Shown: positions 9,143 to 18,797, numbered from the stretch's first letter. The stretch is 64,000 bases of DNA from Deltaproteobacteria bacterium (GCA_020848745.1 JADLHM010000149.1:56329-120328), one strand, 5' to 3'. Numbers and translations: made by a program. The notes: generated by a model not told the origin, from the sequence alone.

Positions 9143-10351
9143 TCAGCCCGGCGTGAGACCGGTCAGCAGGTGGCCGAGCTTCTCCTGCTTCGTCCGGAGA
9201 TAGGCCAGGTTGCCGCTCCGCGGCCGGACCTCGAGCGGCACGCGCTCGACGACCTCGATGCCGTACCCCTGCAGACCGATCACCTTGCGCGGGTTGTTGG
9301 TGAGCAAGCGCACCCGCCGGAGTCCGAGGTCGCGCAAGATCTGCGCGCTGATGCCGTAGTCGCGCAGGTCCTCCTCGAAGCCGAGCTCGAGATTGGCCTC
9401 GACCGTGTCCCGCCCCTGGTCCTGCAGCGCGTACGCACGGATCTTGTTGGCGAGGCCGATGCCCCGTCCCTCCTGGTGCATGTACACAACCACACCCTGC
9501 CCGAGGCCGTCGATCACGCGCAACGCCTGCTCCAGCTGTTCGCCGCAATCGCAGCGCTCCGACTGGAAGACGTCGCCGGTCAGACACTGCGAGTGGACGC
9601 GGACGAGCGGAACGTCCCCCGGCTTGAACCCGCCCGTCACGAGCGCCATGTGCTCGTACCGGTCGACCGAGTTGCGATACACGATCGCGCGGAAACGGCC
9701 GCCGGTCGCCGTCGTGAAGTCGGACTCGACGACGCGCTCGACGAGGAGCTCGCTCCGCAACCGGTGCGCCCCGAGCGCCGCGAGCGTCGTCATGCGAAGG
9801 CCGCGCGCGCGCGCGAGCCCCTCGAGGTCCGTGCGCGTCGCCACGGAGCCGTCGTCGCAGAGCACCGTACAGAACACGGCCGCGGGACGCATGCCGGCGA
9901 GGCGCATGAGATCGATCGTACCCTCCGGGTGGCGCTTGTATGCCAGCACGCCGCCACGCTGCACCTGGACGGGAAAGACATGGCCGGGCATCGCGAGATC
10001 CGCCGGTCCGGCGCCGTCAGCGACCGTCACGAGGATCGTGCGCGCGCGGTCCGCCGCCGAGATCCCGGTGGTGACGCCCGTCCGCGCCTCGATCGAGGCC
10101 CCGAAGGCCGGTTGGCGCGTCGGCGCGAGGGGGTTGCCGAGCAGCGGGATGCCGAGGCGACGCATGCGGCCCTCGGTGAGGGCCAGACAGATGAGCCCGC
10201 GCGCGTGCGTCGCCATGAAGTTGATGACATCGGGAGTGACGCGCTCGGCGGCGGCACACAGCACCCCGTCTCCACCCTCGCGCTCGTCGACCAGGACCAC
10301 CATCTGGCCCGCGCGCACGTCCACCAGGATCTCGTCGATCGGCGACAACAT
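9143..10351 (-). CDS. ribBA: RibBA: GTP cyclohydrolase II with a degenerate DHBP-synthase half
   Basis: A two-domain protein of 402 residues from ATG 10351 (an in-frame GTG at 10366 is less likely). The C-terminal GTP cyclohydrolase II domain is intact, with zinc ligands C256, C267 and C269 in [18 protein letters not shown] and the [10 protein letters not shown] motif. The N-terminal DHBP-synthase domain keeps [12 protein letters not shown] and PGHVFP. However, the acidic loop normally reading DEDRENEGD is VDEREGGDG (residues 21-29), and the catalytic Glu of the CE-x-x-NDDG motif is Thr (about residue 162, FCTVLCDDG). The first half may be inactive or altered. ribE, usually between ribD and ribBA, is absent. 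Confidence 0.9.
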   Translation of the reverse strand: MLSPIDEILVDVRAGQMVVLVDEREGGDGVLCAAAERVTPDVINFMATHARGLICLALTEGRMRRLGIPLLGNPLAPTRQPAFGASIEARTGVTTGISAADRARTILVTVADGAGPADLAMPGHVFPVQVQRGGVLAYKRHPEGTIDLMRLAGMRPAAVFCTVLCDDGSVATRTDLEGLARARGLRMTTLAALGAHRLRSELLVERVVESDFTTATGGRFRAIVYRNSVDRYEHMALVTGGFKPGDVPLVRVHSQCLTGDVFQSERCDCGEQLEQALRVIDGLGQGVVVYMHQEGRGIGLANKIRAYALQDQGRDTVEANLELGFEEDLRDYGISAQILRDLGLRRVRLLTNNPRKVIGLQGYGIEVVERVPLEVRPRSGNLAYLRTKQEKLGHLLTGLTPG

Positions 10352-10381
10352 CGGAGCTCGACGCACTATAGCCGCTCCCCG

Positions 10382-11452
10382 CTAGTATGCCACGGGCCCG
10401 TCACGCAGGAGGTCGCGACCGAGGCGCACGACCGTCTGCCGGACGAGGCGAGGGGCGTCGCCGAGCCGGCGAAGGCCGAGCGCGCCGAGCATCGGCCGGC
10501 CGTCGCCCCCGAGGAGCACGGGCGCCGTGATCACGGCGAGCCGGTCCACCAACCGCGCGCGCACCATGGCGGCTGCGAGGTCGCCGCCCCCCTCGACGAG
10601 GACGCTCACGATCCCGCGCGCCGCGAGGCCGCGCAGCAGCGTCCCGAGATCCACCTTGCCGCCCTTCGCCGGCACCACGATCACCTCGACGCCGGCGTCG
10701 GCGAGCGCGCGGCGACGTCCGACCGGCGCGGCCGCCGTCGTCGCGACGATCGTGGCGGCGGCCGACCGTTGCCGGACGACCGCCGCGGCAAGCGGCGTCT
10801 GGAGACGCCCGTCGATCACGATGCGCACCGGGTCGCGGCCGCCGCGAACGCGGCACGTCAGCGAGGGATCGTCGGCTCGCACCGTCTCCGACCCGACCAT
10901 GACCGCGTCGACGCGATTGCGGAGCGTGTGCACCCAACGGCGGGCGGCGGCGCCGGTGATCCAGCGCGATGCTCCCGCGGCGGTCGCGATGCGACCGTCG
11001 AGCGACGCCGCGAGCTTCAGGATCACGAACGGTCGGCGCCGTACGACGAAGTGCCGGAACCAGGCGGAGACCGCGCCCGCCTCCTCGGCGAGCACGCCCG
11101 TGGTGACGGCAACACCCGCACGCGCGAGGATGCGGAGTCCCCGACCCCGGACGCGCGGATTGGGATCGCCCACCGCGACCACGACGCGCGCGACGCCGGC
11201 CGCGACGATCGCATCGGCGCAGGGCGGGGTGCGGCCGAAGTGCGCACACGGCTCGAGCGTCACGTAGAGCGTCGCGCCCCGCGCGCGGGCGCCGGCGCGC
11301 CGTAGGGCGACGACCTCCGCGTGTGGCCCGCCGACCGGGCGCGTCCACCCTTCCCCGACGACGCGCCCCGCCTTCACCACCAACGCGCCGACGGCCGGGT
11401 TCGGGCTCGTGCGGCCGAGCGCCCGCTCGGCCAACGCGACCGCGCGGCGCAT
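10382..11452 (-). CDS. ribD: bifunctional riboflavin deaminase/reductase RibD
   Basis: A 356-residue protein starting MRRAVALAERALGRTSPNPAVGALVV. The N-terminal deaminase domain has the zinc motifs GPHAEV and TLEPCAHFGRTPPCADA. The C-terminal reductase domain carries LKLAASLDGRIATA, VGSETVRADDPSLTCR and VEGGGDLAAAM. It performs the second and third steps after GTP cyclohydrolase II. The ATG at 11452 gives the standard N terminus; the upstream frame overlaps nrdR and is not RibD-like. It follows nrdR by 22 bp. Confidence 0.95.
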   Translation of the reverse strand: MRRAVALAERALGRTSPNPAVGALVVKAGRVVGEGWTRPVGGPHAEVVALRRAGARARGATLYVTLEPCAHFGRTPPCADAIVAAGVARVVVAVGDPNPRVRGRGLRILARAGVAVTTGVLAEEAGAVSAWFRHFVVRRRPFVILKLAASLDGRIATAAGASRWITGAAARRWVHTLRNRVDAVMVGSETVRADDPSLTCRVRGGRDPVRIVIDGRLQTPLAAAVVRQRSAAATIVATTAAAPVGRRRALADAGVEVIVVPAKGGKVDLGTLLRGLAARGIVSVLVEGGGDLAAAMVRARLVDRLAVITAPVLLGGDGRPMLGALGLRRLGDAPRLVRQTVVRLGRDLLRDGPVAY

Positions 11453-11474
11453 CCACCGCGCGTCGTCGGCGCGC

Positions 11475-11966
11475 TCACGGCTCTTTCGGCTTCCGCCCCT
11501 GCGCGTCGCCACGACGCTCCTTGAGGAGCGTCTGCAGCTCCTCCATGAACTCGCCGATGTCCTCGAACGAGCGGTACACGGACGCGAAGCGCACGTACGC
11601 GACCTTGTCGAGCCCGTGCAGCTCGCGCATGAGCGCCTCGCCGATCGTCGAGCTCGGCAGCTCCTTCTCACCGCGCTCCTGCAGCGTGCGCTCGATGCGG
11701 TCGACCACCGCCTCGATCGCCTCGATCCCGACGGGGCGCTTCTCGCAGGCGCGCTTCAGGCCCGCGACGATCTTCATGCGGTCGAACGGCTCGCGTCGGC
11801 CGTCCTTCTTGACGATCAGCGGGAACGCCTCCTCGGCGCGCTCGTACGTCGTGAACCGCCGCGCGCACTGCAGGCACTCCCGCCGACGGCGGATCACGTC
11901 CCCCTCCTTCGAGAGGCGCGAGTCGATGACCTTGTTCTCCAGGTCGCGGCAGAAGGGACACTTCAC
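11475..11966 (-). CDS. nrdR: transcriptional repressor NrdR
   Basis: A 163-residue protein from a GTG start. The N-terminal zinc ribbon [17 protein letters not shown]...[17 protein letters not shown] is followed by an ATP-cone domain beginning [15 protein letters not shown]. NrdR senses dATP/ATP and represses ribonucleotide reductase genes through NrdR boxes. It lies 6 bp after glyA and ahead of the rib genes, the usual arrangement in deltaproteobacteria. The last 15 residues are a charged tail. Confidence 0.96.
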   Translation of the reverse strand: MKCPFCRDLENKVIDSRLSKEGDVIRRRRECLQCARRFTTYERAEEAFPLIVKKDGRREPFDRMKIVAGLKRACEKRPVGIEAIEAVVDRIERTLQERGEKELPSSTIGEALMRELHGLDKVAYVRFASVYRSFEDIGEFMEELQTLLKERRGDAQGRKPKEP

Positions 11967-11972
11967 CGTCGG

Positions 11973-13226
11973 TCACACTCCCGATCGCTCGGGATAGATC
12001 GGGAAACGCGCGCAGAGCGCCGCGACGTCCTCGCCGATCGCCCGCAGCGCCGTCTCGTCGCCGACCCGCGACAGCGCGCGCGCGATCAAGTCGCCGATCG
12101 TTCCCATCTCGGGCTCCTTCATGCCGCGCGAGGTCACCGCCGGCGTCCCGATGCGAACCCCGCTCGTCACCATCGGCGAGCGCGGATCGAACGGCACCGT
12201 GTTCTTGTTCACGGTGATGCGGGCCCGATCGAGCGTCGTCTCGGCCGCCTTGCCCGTGAGCTCGCCGCCGCGGAGATCGAGCATCATGAGGTGGTTGTCG
12301 GTGCCCCCCGTGAGCAGCTGGAACCCGTGCTCGATCAGGCGCGCCGCGAGCGCCTTCGCGTTCGCGACGATCTGACGCTGATACGCCTTGAACTCCGGCG
12401 TCAGCGCCTCCTTGAACGCGACCGCCTTCGCCGCGATCACGTGCATGAGCGGGCCGCCCTGGTTCCCGGGGAAGACCGACGAGTTCAAGTGCTTCGCGTG
12501 CGCCTCCCGGCAGAGAATGAGGCCACCGCGCGGGCCGCGCAGCGTCTTGTGGGTGGTGCTGGTCACGAAGTCGCAGTGGGGGACCGGGGACGGATGGACC
12601 TCCGCGGCGACGAGCCCCGCGAAATGCGCCATGTCCGTCATGAGGAGCGCGCCCACCTCGTCGGCGATCGCCCGGAAGCGCTCGAAGTCGAGCGTCCGGG
12701 GATACGCGCTGTAGCCGGCGACGATCATCTTCGGACGATGTCGGCGCGCGAGCGCCTCCAACTGCTCGTAGTCGAGCCGATGGTCCGACTCACGCACCCC
12801 GTAGTGCACGACGTCGAAGAACTTTCCCGAAAAGTTGACCGGGCTCCCGTGCGTGAGATGCCCGCCGTGGCTCAGGTTCATCGCGAGCATCGTCGCGCCC
12901 GGCTCGAGCTGCGAGAAGTACACGGCCATGTTGGCCTGCGATCCCGAGTGCGGTTGGACGTTGGCGTGGTCGGCGCCGAAGAGCTCCTGCGCGCGGGCAA
13001 TCGCGAGCGCTTCGACGACGTCGACGTATTCGCAGCCCCCGTAGTAACGCTTGCCCGGATAGCCCTCGGCGTACTTGTTCGTCAGCACCGAGCCCTGCGC
13101 CTCCAGAACGGCCTCGCTGACGATGTTCTCGGACGCGATCAGCTCGAGGTTGTACTGCTGGCGATCCGTCTCGCGGCGGATCGCCTCCATCACTTCGGGA
13201 TCGGTTCTGGCTAGATGACTCGTCAT
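11973..13226 (-). CDS. glyA: serine hydroxymethyltransferase
   Basis: A 417-residue PLP enzyme with all GlyA hallmarks: [36 protein letters not shown], and the PLP-lysine motif [15 protein letters not shown]. It interconverts serine and glycine with transfer of a one-carbon unit to tetrahydrofolate. The start is preceded by GACGAGGAC about 8 bases away. Only about 19 bp separate this ATG from the T-run of an intrinsic terminator, so glyA either has a promoter within that hairpin region or depends on read-through. Confidence 0.97.
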   Translation of the reverse strand: MTSHLARTDPEVMEAIRRETDRQQYNLELIASENIVSEAVLEAQGSVLTNKYAEGYPGKRYYGGCEYVDVVEALAIARAQELFGADHANVQPHSGSQANMAVYFSQLEPGATMLAMNLSHGGHLTHGSPVNFSGKFFDVVHYGVRESDHRLDYEQLEALARRHRPKMIVAGYSAYPRTLDFERFRAIADEVGALLMTDMAHFAGLVAAEVHPSPVPHCDFVTSTTHKTLRGPRGGLILCREAHAKHLNSSVFPGNQGGPLMHVIAAKAVAFKEALTPEFKAYQRQIVANAKALAARLIEHGFQLLTGGTDNHLMMLDLRGGELTGKAAETTLDRARITVNKNTVPFDPRSPMVTSGVRIGTPAVTSRGMKEPEMGTIGDLIARALSRVGDETALRAIGEDVAALCARFPIYPERSGV

Positions 13227-13245
13227 GACGGCACGTCCTCGTCGG

Positions 13246-13300
13246 CAAAAAAAATCGCAGAGCTGGCCCTTCGGTGCGACGTCGGGCCGGTCTCTGCGAT
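13246..13300 (-). terminator. intrinsic terminator after acpP, just ahead of glyA
   Basis: On the minus strand ATCGCAGAG (13300-13292) pairs with CTCTGCGAT (13262-13254). An inner GC-rich stem (13290-13284 with 13269-13263) has one mismatch and a 14-nt loop. It is followed directly by an eight-T run (complement of the A-run at about 13247-13254). This is a strong Rho-independent terminator separating the fatty-acid cluster (yceD-rpmF-fabD-fabG-acpP) from glyA-nrdR-rib. Confidence 0.85.
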
Positions 13301-13347
13301 CGTCACGTCCCGCGGGCGGGCGGCCTGAACGCCGCCAATCGCTCCGC

Positions 13348-13584
13348 CTACTTCTGGCTTTCGATGTAGTTCACCACGTCCTGCACGGTCCGGATCTTCT
13401 CGGCTTCCTCGTCCGAGATCTCCATCTCGTACTCTTCCTCCAGAGCCATCACCAGCTCGACGATGTCGAGGGAGTCGGCCCCGAGGTCCTCGATGAACGA
13501 CGCCTCTGGCGTAACCTCGTCCTCACTGACGCCGAGTTGCTCACAAATGATCTCGCGTACTTTGGCCTCGACTGTCGATGCCAT
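13348..13584 (-). CDS. acpP: acyl carrier protein
   Basis: A 78-residue acidic protein with the phosphopantetheine attachment motif [10 protein letters not shown], Ser38 being the attachment site. It starts [19 protein letters not shown]. It carries acyl chains through fatty-acid and lipid A synthesis. It is the last gene before the terminator. fabF, which normally follows acpP, is not here. Confidence 0.97.
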   Translation of the reverse strand: MASTVEAKVREIICEQLGVSEDEVTPEASFIEDLGADSLDIVELVMALEEEYEMEISDEEAEKIRTVQDVVNYIESQK

Positions 13585-13593
13585 GCTCCCTCC

Positions 13594-14340
13594 TCACACG
13601 TACATGCCGCCGTTGATGTGTAGGACCTGTCCCGTGATGTAGCTCGCGCCGGGCCCCGCGAGAAACGTAACGGCGGCGGCGACGTCTTCCGCCCGCCCGA
13701 GCCGCCCGAGCGGGATCATCGTTTGGTACATGGCTCGCGCGCCGGCGTCCAGGGTTTCGGTCATGTCGGTTGTGATCAAGCCCGGCGCGACCACGTTGGC
13801 GGTGACGTTCCGGGACGCGAGCTCACGGGCCGTCGATTTCGTGAACCCGATGATACCGGCCTTCGCCGCGGCGTACGCCGCCTGCCCCGTGTTGCCCGTC
13901 ACGCCGACCACGGAGCTCAGATTGACGATCCGACCGCGGCGAGCGCGCATCATGGGACGCGCGACGGCCTTGGTGCAGTTGAAGACTCCCTTGAGGTTGA
14001 CGTCGAGCACCCGTTGCCACTGCTCGTCGGTGATCCGCACGATCAGGGCATCCGCGGAAACGCCGGCATTGTTGACCAAGACGTCCACCTTGCCAAGGCG
14101 CGCGACCACGTCGCGCACGACCGCATCGACCTCTGCCGTGCTCGCGACGTCGATCGCAACCGCCTCGGCGGCGCCGCCTCCGGCGACGATGTCGGCCACG
14201 ACTCGCTCCGCCCCCTCACGTTGCGTCCGGTAGCCGACGACCACGTGCGCGCCCGCCCCGGCGAGGTCGCGGGCGATCGCCGCGCCGATGCCGCGCGACG
14301 CACCGGTCACGAGCGCAACGTCGCCGGCGAGCGTCGTCAC
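13594..14340 (-). CDS. fabG: 3-oxoacyl-ACP reductase FabG
   Basis: A 248-residue short-chain dehydrogenase. The NADP-binding motif is TGASRGIG, the NNAG motif follows, and the catalytic Ser-Tyr-Lys lie in VNLSSVVG and AAYAAAKAG. The C terminus GQVLHINGGMYV is FabG-like. It reduces beta-ketoacyl-ACP. The start is a GTG (14340) that overlaps the fabD stop by four bases (GTGA). The longer frame upstream runs through fabD and is not FabG-like. It lies 9 bp before acpP. Confidence 0.95.
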   Translation of the reverse strand: MTTLAGDVALVTGASRGIGAAIARDLAGAGAHVVVGYRTQREGAERVVADIVAGGGAAEAVAIDVASTAEVDAVVRDVVARLGKVDVLVNNAGVSADALIVRITDEQWQRVLDVNLKGVFNCTKAVARPMMRARRGRIVNLSSVVGVTGNTGQAAYAAAKAGIIGFTKSTARELASRNVTANVVAPGLITTDMTETLDAGARAMYQTMIPLGRLGRAEDVAAAVTFLAGPGASYITGQVLHINGGMYV

Positions 14341-15290
14341 GCGGGCGGCTCCGCCGCGCGTCCGCCGACGTCCTCGAGGCTCGCGCTCGCGAGACCGAGC
14401 TTCATGCGCTGCGCGATCCTGGCGAGCACTTGCCCCGGACCGACCTCGACCACCCGTCGGCATCCGAGCGACCGCAGGAGGCGCATCGACTCCGCCCAGC
14501 GGACGGGCGCCGTGACCTGCGCCACGAGGAGGTCGCGGATGCGGGCGGCATCGGCGTTGAGCGCCGCCTCGACGTTGCTCACGACCGGCACGCTCGGCAT
14601 CCGGACGTCGACCGCGGCGAGCGCGCGCGCGAGCTCGGCGGCGACGGGGGTCATCAGCGCGCAGTGGAACGGAGCGCTCACCGCGAGCGCGACGACACGC
14701 GCACCGGCCGCCTTGGCGGCTTCCGTCGCGCGCGCGACCGCGGCGCGATGCCCGGCGATCACGACCTGCCCCGCCCCGTTGAAGTTCGCGGGGCTCACGA
14801 CATCGCCCTCGGCCGCCGCGGCGCAGAGCTCCGCCACCCGCGCGTCCTCGAGACCGACGATCGCGGCCATCGTGCCGGCGCCGGCGGGCACCGCGGACTG
14901 CATGAGCCGGCCCCGCAGGCGCACGAGCCGGACGGCGTCGCGAAAGGCGAGCGCACCGGCGACCACGAGCGCCGTGTACTCACCGAGGCTGTGCCCCGCG
15001 ACCCACCGCGGCGCGATCCCGCTCGCCGGACCGAGCGCGCGCCAGGTCGCCACGCTCACCGCCAGGATCGCCGGCTGACAGAACTCGGTCCGGGTGAGCT
15101 CCGCCTCCGGACCCTCGAAGCAGAGCCGGGTCAACGGGTACTCGAGGGCCTCGTCCGCCTCGACCATGGTCGCGCGCGCAACCGCGTGCTCCGCGACCAG
15201 GCGCGCGCCCATCCCGACGCGCTGCGATCCCTGTCCGGGAAACAACAGCGCCGTCGGGTCGACCGACGGCGCCTCGGACGCCGATGACAT
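14337..15290 (-). CDS. fabD: malonyl-CoA:ACP transacylase
   Basis: A 317-residue acyltransferase with LLFPGQGSQRVGMG near the N terminus, the catalytic Ser in AGHSLGEYTAL, and the His in SAPFHCALM. It loads malonyl groups onto ACP. ATG 15290 is preceded by GTTGGTGG. It follows rpmF directly; plsX and fabH, which normally sit between rpmF and fabD, are missing. Confidence 0.95.
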   Translation of the reverse strand: MSSASEAPSVDPTALLFPGQGSQRVGMGARLVAEHAVARATMVEADEALEYPLTRLCFEGPEAELTRTEFCQPAILAVSVATWRALGPASGIAPRWVAGHSLGEYTALVVAGALAFRDAVRLVRLRGRLMQSAVPAGAGTMAAIVGLEDARVAELCAAAAEGDVVSPANFNGAGQVVIAGHRAAVARATEAAKAAGARVVALAVSAPFHCALMTPVAAELARALAAVDVRMPSVPVVSNVEAALNADAARIRDLLVAQVTAPVRWAESMRLLRSLGCRRVVEVGPGQVLARIAQRMKLGLASASLEDVGGRAAEPPA

Positions 15291-15307
15291 TGCCACCAAC
15301 GGTGGCG

Positions 15308-15490
15308 TCACGCCTCCGTGGTGTCGAGCACCTTGCGCCCGCGGTATTCCCCGCAATGCGCGCAGGCGCGATGCCGCAGCATGGGCTCGCTGCAGCTCGG
15401 GCAGGTGATGAAGCTCGCCGGGCGCAGCGCATCGTGCGCGCGCCGCTTGTTGCGCTTGGTGCTGGACGTACGTCGTTTCGGAACTGCCAT
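15308..15490 (-). CDS. rpmF: 50S ribosomal protein L32
   Basis: A 60-residue protein beginning MAVPKRRTSSTKRNKRRAHD, the L32 signature. It has four Cys in CPSC...CAHC, making it the zinc-binding (C+) form. It is preceded by yceD/DUF177 with 18 bp between, a very widely conserved pair. Confidence 0.97.
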   Translation of the reverse strand: MAVPKRRTSSTKRNKRRAHDALRPASFITCPSCSEPMLRHRACAHCGEYRGRKVLDTTEA

Positions 15491-15508
15491 GACCCCTCCT
15501 CCGCGGGC

Positions 15509-16042
15509 TCAGGCGCCGCGGTCGATCTTGAGATTGCGGAGCGCCGACCAGCGAGGATCACCGGTCTCGACCGTGCAGCCGCACCGGCTGGTGTTGCGGT
15601 TGCTGCCGCACTGCGGGCAGAGCCCCCGGCACTCTTCACCACAGAGTGGCCGCGTGGGCAAGGCGAGCATCACCTGCTCGTAGACGAGCGGGGTGAGGTC
15701 GACCTCGGTCCCCTCGTAGAACGACTGGGTGAGGTCCCCCGGCGCGAGCTCGATCTCGCCGCTGAGCCGCGTCGCCGGGGTCAGGACCACCGAGAACTCC
15801 TGGGCGACGTCGAGCGGGTACGTTTCGAGACACCGCCCACAGGCGGCCTCGGCCCGGCCCGACACCTCGCCGTCGAAGAAGAGGTCGAGCTGCGACCGGG
15901 AGTACCTGACCCGAACGTGCAGCGGCGCACGGAACTCGTAGTCGTGATTGGCCTTCGCGAGGGTCGCGTTCAGCTCCTCGACCGGCTCGTCGTAGTCGAG
16001 CTGGTCCTCGACGGCGAGAATGTCGTGCAGTTGGATTTTCAT
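15509..16042 (-). CDS. yceD: DUF177 (YceD) family protein
   Basis: A 177-residue protein starting MKIQLHDILAVEDQLDYDEPV. It has the DUF177 motif CGRCLETYPLDVAQEF and a Cys-rich segment CGEECRGLCPQCG followed by further Cys residues, consistent with zinc binding. The family is linked genetically to rpmF and has been implicated in 23S rRNA accumulation. ATG 16042 gives the conserved N terminus; the additional upstream frame is not conserved in type. Confidence 0.9.
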   Translation of the reverse strand: MKIQLHDILAVEDQLDYDEPVEELNATLAKANHDYEFRAPLHVRVRYSRSQLDLFFDGEVSGRAEAACGRCLETYPLDVAQEFSVVLTPATRLSGEIELAPGDLTQSFYEGTEVDLTPLVYEQVMLALPTRPLCGEECRGLCPQCGSNRNTSRCGCTVETGDPRWSALRNLKIDRGA

Positions 16043-16151
16043 GAGCGAAGACGTCCGCGCATCGCCGCGAATGCGAGCGAGGGTCTGAACGGTCGTTATA
16101 CGAGCCGACCCCGAAGCCCACAAGCTCGGCGACCGGCTTCGCCAGGCTGAT

Positions 16152-17189
16152 TCAGCCCTCCGTGTCGCCGCCCTCGTCGCCCCGCTCGGGGCCGAGCCGG
16201 CGCTCCAACCGCCGGACCCGCCGCACCAATTCCGGCAAGCGCAGGATCGCAGCCGAGGTGCGGCGCCAGAGCCCGACCTCCATTGCCGGGTAGCCCCCGA
16301 CGGTCTTTCCCGCCGGCACCGAGTTCGGAACGCCGCTCTGCGCCGCCACCAGCACGCCGTCGCCGATCGTGAGGTGCCCCGCGGCTCCCGCCTGCCCGCC
16401 CATTTGGACGCCGCGGCCGATCTTCGTCGAGCCCGCGATCCCCACCTGCGCCGCGAGGAAGCTGTGCGCGCCGACCTCGCAGTTGTGCGCGACCATTACC
16501 AGGTTGTCGAGCTTGGCGCCGCGCCGGATGACCGTGGCCCCGAGCGTGGCGCGATCGACCGTCGTGTTCGCGCCGATCTCCACGTCGTCCTCGATTACGA
16601 CGATGCCGGCCTGCGGGATCTTCACCGCGCCGGTCGGGCTCGGCGCGAAGCCGAAGCCGTCGGCCCCGATCACGACCCCGGCGTGCAGCACCACGCGGTC
16701 GCCGATCCGGACGTGCTCGCGTACGACGACGCCGGCGTGCGCGACGAAGTCGCTGCCGATCTTCACGCCGGCGTAGATGGTCACGTGCGGGTGGATCGTC
16801 GCGCCGGATCCGATCTCCACGCCCTCCCCCACGACGGCGTAGGGACCGATCGACGTCGGCGCCGCGACCCGCGCGCTCGCCGCGACGACCGCCGTCGGGT
16901 GGATGCCGGGCGGCGGCGCCAGCGGTCGATGGAACATCGCGAGCGCCCGCGCGAAGCAAAGATACGGGTTGTCGGCACGGAGCGTCGCGATCGGGAGTTC
17001 CGCCGCGCCCGTCGCGACGATCACCGCCGACGCCCGCGTCGCGGCGAGCTGCGCCGCGTATTTCGGATTCACGAGGAACGTGAGGTCGCCGGGACCGGCC
17101 TCCTCGAGCCCGCGAATCGCCCCGATCTCGATCGCACCGTCCCCCCGCAGCTCGCACCCCAGCCGTTCCGCGATCTCCGCGAGCGTCAT
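16152..17189 (-). CDS. lpxD: UDP-3-O-acylglucosamine N-acyltransferase LpxD
   Basis: A 345-residue protein. The N-terminal uridine-binding domain ([18 protein letters not shown]) is followed by a long left-handed beta-helix of hexapeptide repeats and a C-terminal helical segment. The motif DGFGFAPSP and catalytic His region MVAHNCEVG are LpxD-specific. It N-acylates the lipid A precursor. The Glu/Gly/Asp-rich last residues are low complexity. The 109 bp up to yceD show no gene. It is divergent from hisI. Confidence 0.95.
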   Translation of the reverse strand: MTLAEIAERLGCELRGDGAIEIGAIRGLEEAGPGDLTFLVNPKYAAQLAATRASAVIVATGAAELPIATLRADNPYLCFARALAMFHRPLAPPPGIHPTAVVAASARVAAPTSIGPYAVVGEGVEIGSGATIHPHVTIYAGVKIGSDFVAHAGVVVREHVRIGDRVVLHAGVVIGADGFGFAPSPTGAVKIPQAGIVVIEDDVEIGANTTVDRATLGATVIRRGAKLDNLVMVAHNCEVGAHSFLAAQVGIAGSTKIGRGVQMGGQAGAAGHLTIGDGVLVAAQSGVPNSVPAGKTVGGYPAMEVGLWRRTSAAILRLPELVRRVRRLERRLGPERGDEGGDTEG

Positions 17190-17296
17190 CGTGGGTTGGC
17201 TTAGGCCGAAGCGTCCGGACCCGCAAGCCGCGGCACGCGCGCGAATTTGCCGGCCCCGGAGGCCTGTGTTACGAAGCGCGATTCCGGACCGTCCCC

Positions 17297-17677
17297 ATGC
17301 AGAACGTCATCGACTTCGCCAAAGGCGACGGGCTCGTCCCGGTGATCGTCCAGGACGACCGGTCCGGGGCGGTCCTGATGCTCGCGTACATGAACCAGGA
17401 GTCGTTCGACCGCACGGTCGCGACCGGCTACGCCACCTACTGGAGCCGCTCGCGCCAGAGCTTCTGGGTGAAGGGCGAGAGCTCCGGACACCGGCAGAAG
17501 GTGCACGCGATCCACGTCGACTGCGACGGCGACACGGTGCTGTTGCGGGTCGAGCAGGAGGGCGGCGCGGCGTGTCACGAGGGCTACCCGAGCTGCTTCT
17601 TCCGCAAGCGCGCCGACGACGCATGGCAGGTCGTCGAGACCCGCGTCTTCGATCCGGCCAAGGTCTACGCGAAATGA
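17297..17677 (+). CDS. hisI: phosphoribosyl-AMP cyclohydrolase
   Basis: A 126-residue single-domain His[41 protein letters not shown], then the metal-binding [28 protein letters not shown]. It opens the purine ring in the third step of histidine synthesis. The HisE pyrophosphohydrolase domain is not fused. Its stop overlaps the hisG start (ATGA). Confidence 0.96.
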   Translation: MQNVIDFAKGDGLVPVIVQDDRSGAVLMLAYMNQESFDRTVATGYATYWSRSRQSFWVKGESSGHRQKVHAIHVDCDGDTVLLRVEQEGGAACHEGYPSCFFRKRADDAWQVVETRVFDPAKVYAK

Positions 17678-18546
17678 GCATCCTCAAACTCGGCATCCCG
17701 AAGGGCAGCCTCGAGCAGGCGACGATCGACCTCTTCCGCAAGTCGGGATGGCGAATCAGCGCCGGCAGCCGGAGCTACTTTCCGTCGGTCGACGATTCGG
17801 CGCTGCGGTGCAACCTCATACGGGCGCAGGAGATGGCGCGCTACGTCGAGGCGGGCACGCTCGACGCCGGCATCACCGGTCACGACTGGATCCTCGAGAA
17901 CGACTCGCAGGTCGAGGTGGTCTGCGATCTCGTCTACTCGAAGGCGACGATCCGTCCGACCCGTTGGGTGCTGGTGGTGCCCGACGCATCGCCGGTGCAG
18001 AAGCCCGAGGACTTGCGCGGGAAGACCGTCGCGACCGAACTCGTGAGCTACACGAAGCGCTACTTCGCAGCGCGCAAGATCGAGGTCGACGTCGAGTTCT
18101 CCTGGGGCGCCACCGAGGCCAAGGCCGCCGAAGGTCTCGTCGACGCGATCGTCGAGGTCACCGAGACGGGCAGCACGCTCCGGGCGAACGGGCTGCGCAT
18201 CGTCGCCGAGCTCTTCAGCTCCAACCCGCAGCTCATCGCCAATCGGGAGGCGATGCGCGACCCCTGGAAGCGGGAGAAGATCGAGCAGATCGGCCTGCTG
18301 CTCACCGGCGCGCTCCGTGCGCAGACGCAGGTCGGAATCAAGCTGAACGTCCCGAAGGAGCAGCTCGAGGCGATCGTCGCCATGCTCCCGAGCATCACCG
18401 CACCGACCGTCTCGAACCTCTACGGCAAGGACTGGTTCTCGGTGGAGAGCGTGATCGCCGAGGACGTCGTTCGCGAGCTCATCCCGAAGCTCATGAAAGC
18501 CGGCGCCGTCGGCATCATCGAGTACGGTCTCAACAAGGTCATCTGA
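17674..18546 (+). CDS. hisG: ATP phosphoribosyltransferase, long form HisG
   Basis: A 290-residue protein beginning [21 protein letters not shown]. The PRPP-binding motif [13 protein letters not shown] is present, and the C-terminal ACT-like regulatory domain (about residues 210-290) shows it is the long, HisZ-independent form that is feedback-inhibited by histidine. It commits ATP and PRPP to histidine synthesis. The ATG overlaps the hisI stop. The other his genes are not in the window. Confidence 0.96.
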   Translation: MSILKLGIPKGSLEQATIDLFRKSGWRISAGSRSYFPSVDDSALRCNLIRAQEMARYVEAGTLDAGITGHDWILENDSQVEVVCDLVYSKATIRPTRWVLVVPDASPVQKPEDLRGKTVATELVSYTKRYFAARKIEVDVEFSWGATEAKAAEGLVDAIVEVTETGSTLRANGLRIVAELFSSNPQLIANREAMRDPWKREKIEQIGLLLTGALRAQTQVGIKLNVPKEQLEAIVAMLPSITAPTVSNLYGKDWFSVESVIAEDVVRELIPKLMKAGAVGIIEYGLNKVI

Positions 18547-18741
18547 TCCTCGCACGCAGCCTCGCGAACGCCCTCCAAGCTTGCGACGGCGCACGTAATT
18601 CGGTACACAGCCGTGTCGCCGACCGCGCCCCGCGCCGGCGTGCGACCCTGAGGCATCGCGATGCTCGGATGGTGGAATCCGGAAAACGTTTCGACTGACG
18701 GCGGCCTCTTCCACCCGCTCTGCTGGGGCTCGGCGGTAGGT

Positions 18742-18761
18742 ACGGTCCGCGTGCGGACCGT
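18742..18761. promoter_or_regulatory. palindromic hairpin between hisG and ctaA
   Basis: ACGGTCCGC (18742-18750) and GCGGACCGT (18753-18761) form a perfect 9-bp inverted repeat with a 2-base centre, starting 56 bp upstream of ctaA. On the plus strand it is followed by CTTCTCCC, too few T residues for a convincing intrinsic terminator. A regulator operator for ctaA-ctaB or a weak hisG terminator are both possible. The rest of the 251-bp gap shows nothing clear. Confidence 0.45.
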
Positions 18762-18797
18762 CTTCTCCCACGCAAGGCGCCGCCCGGTGGCCCCGGC

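Noticed and set aside
13226..13347. A riboswitch in the glyA leader
   Set aside because: The stretch is too short for a glycine riboswitch, no conserved core motif is visible, and the hairpin with T-run is fully explained as a terminator.
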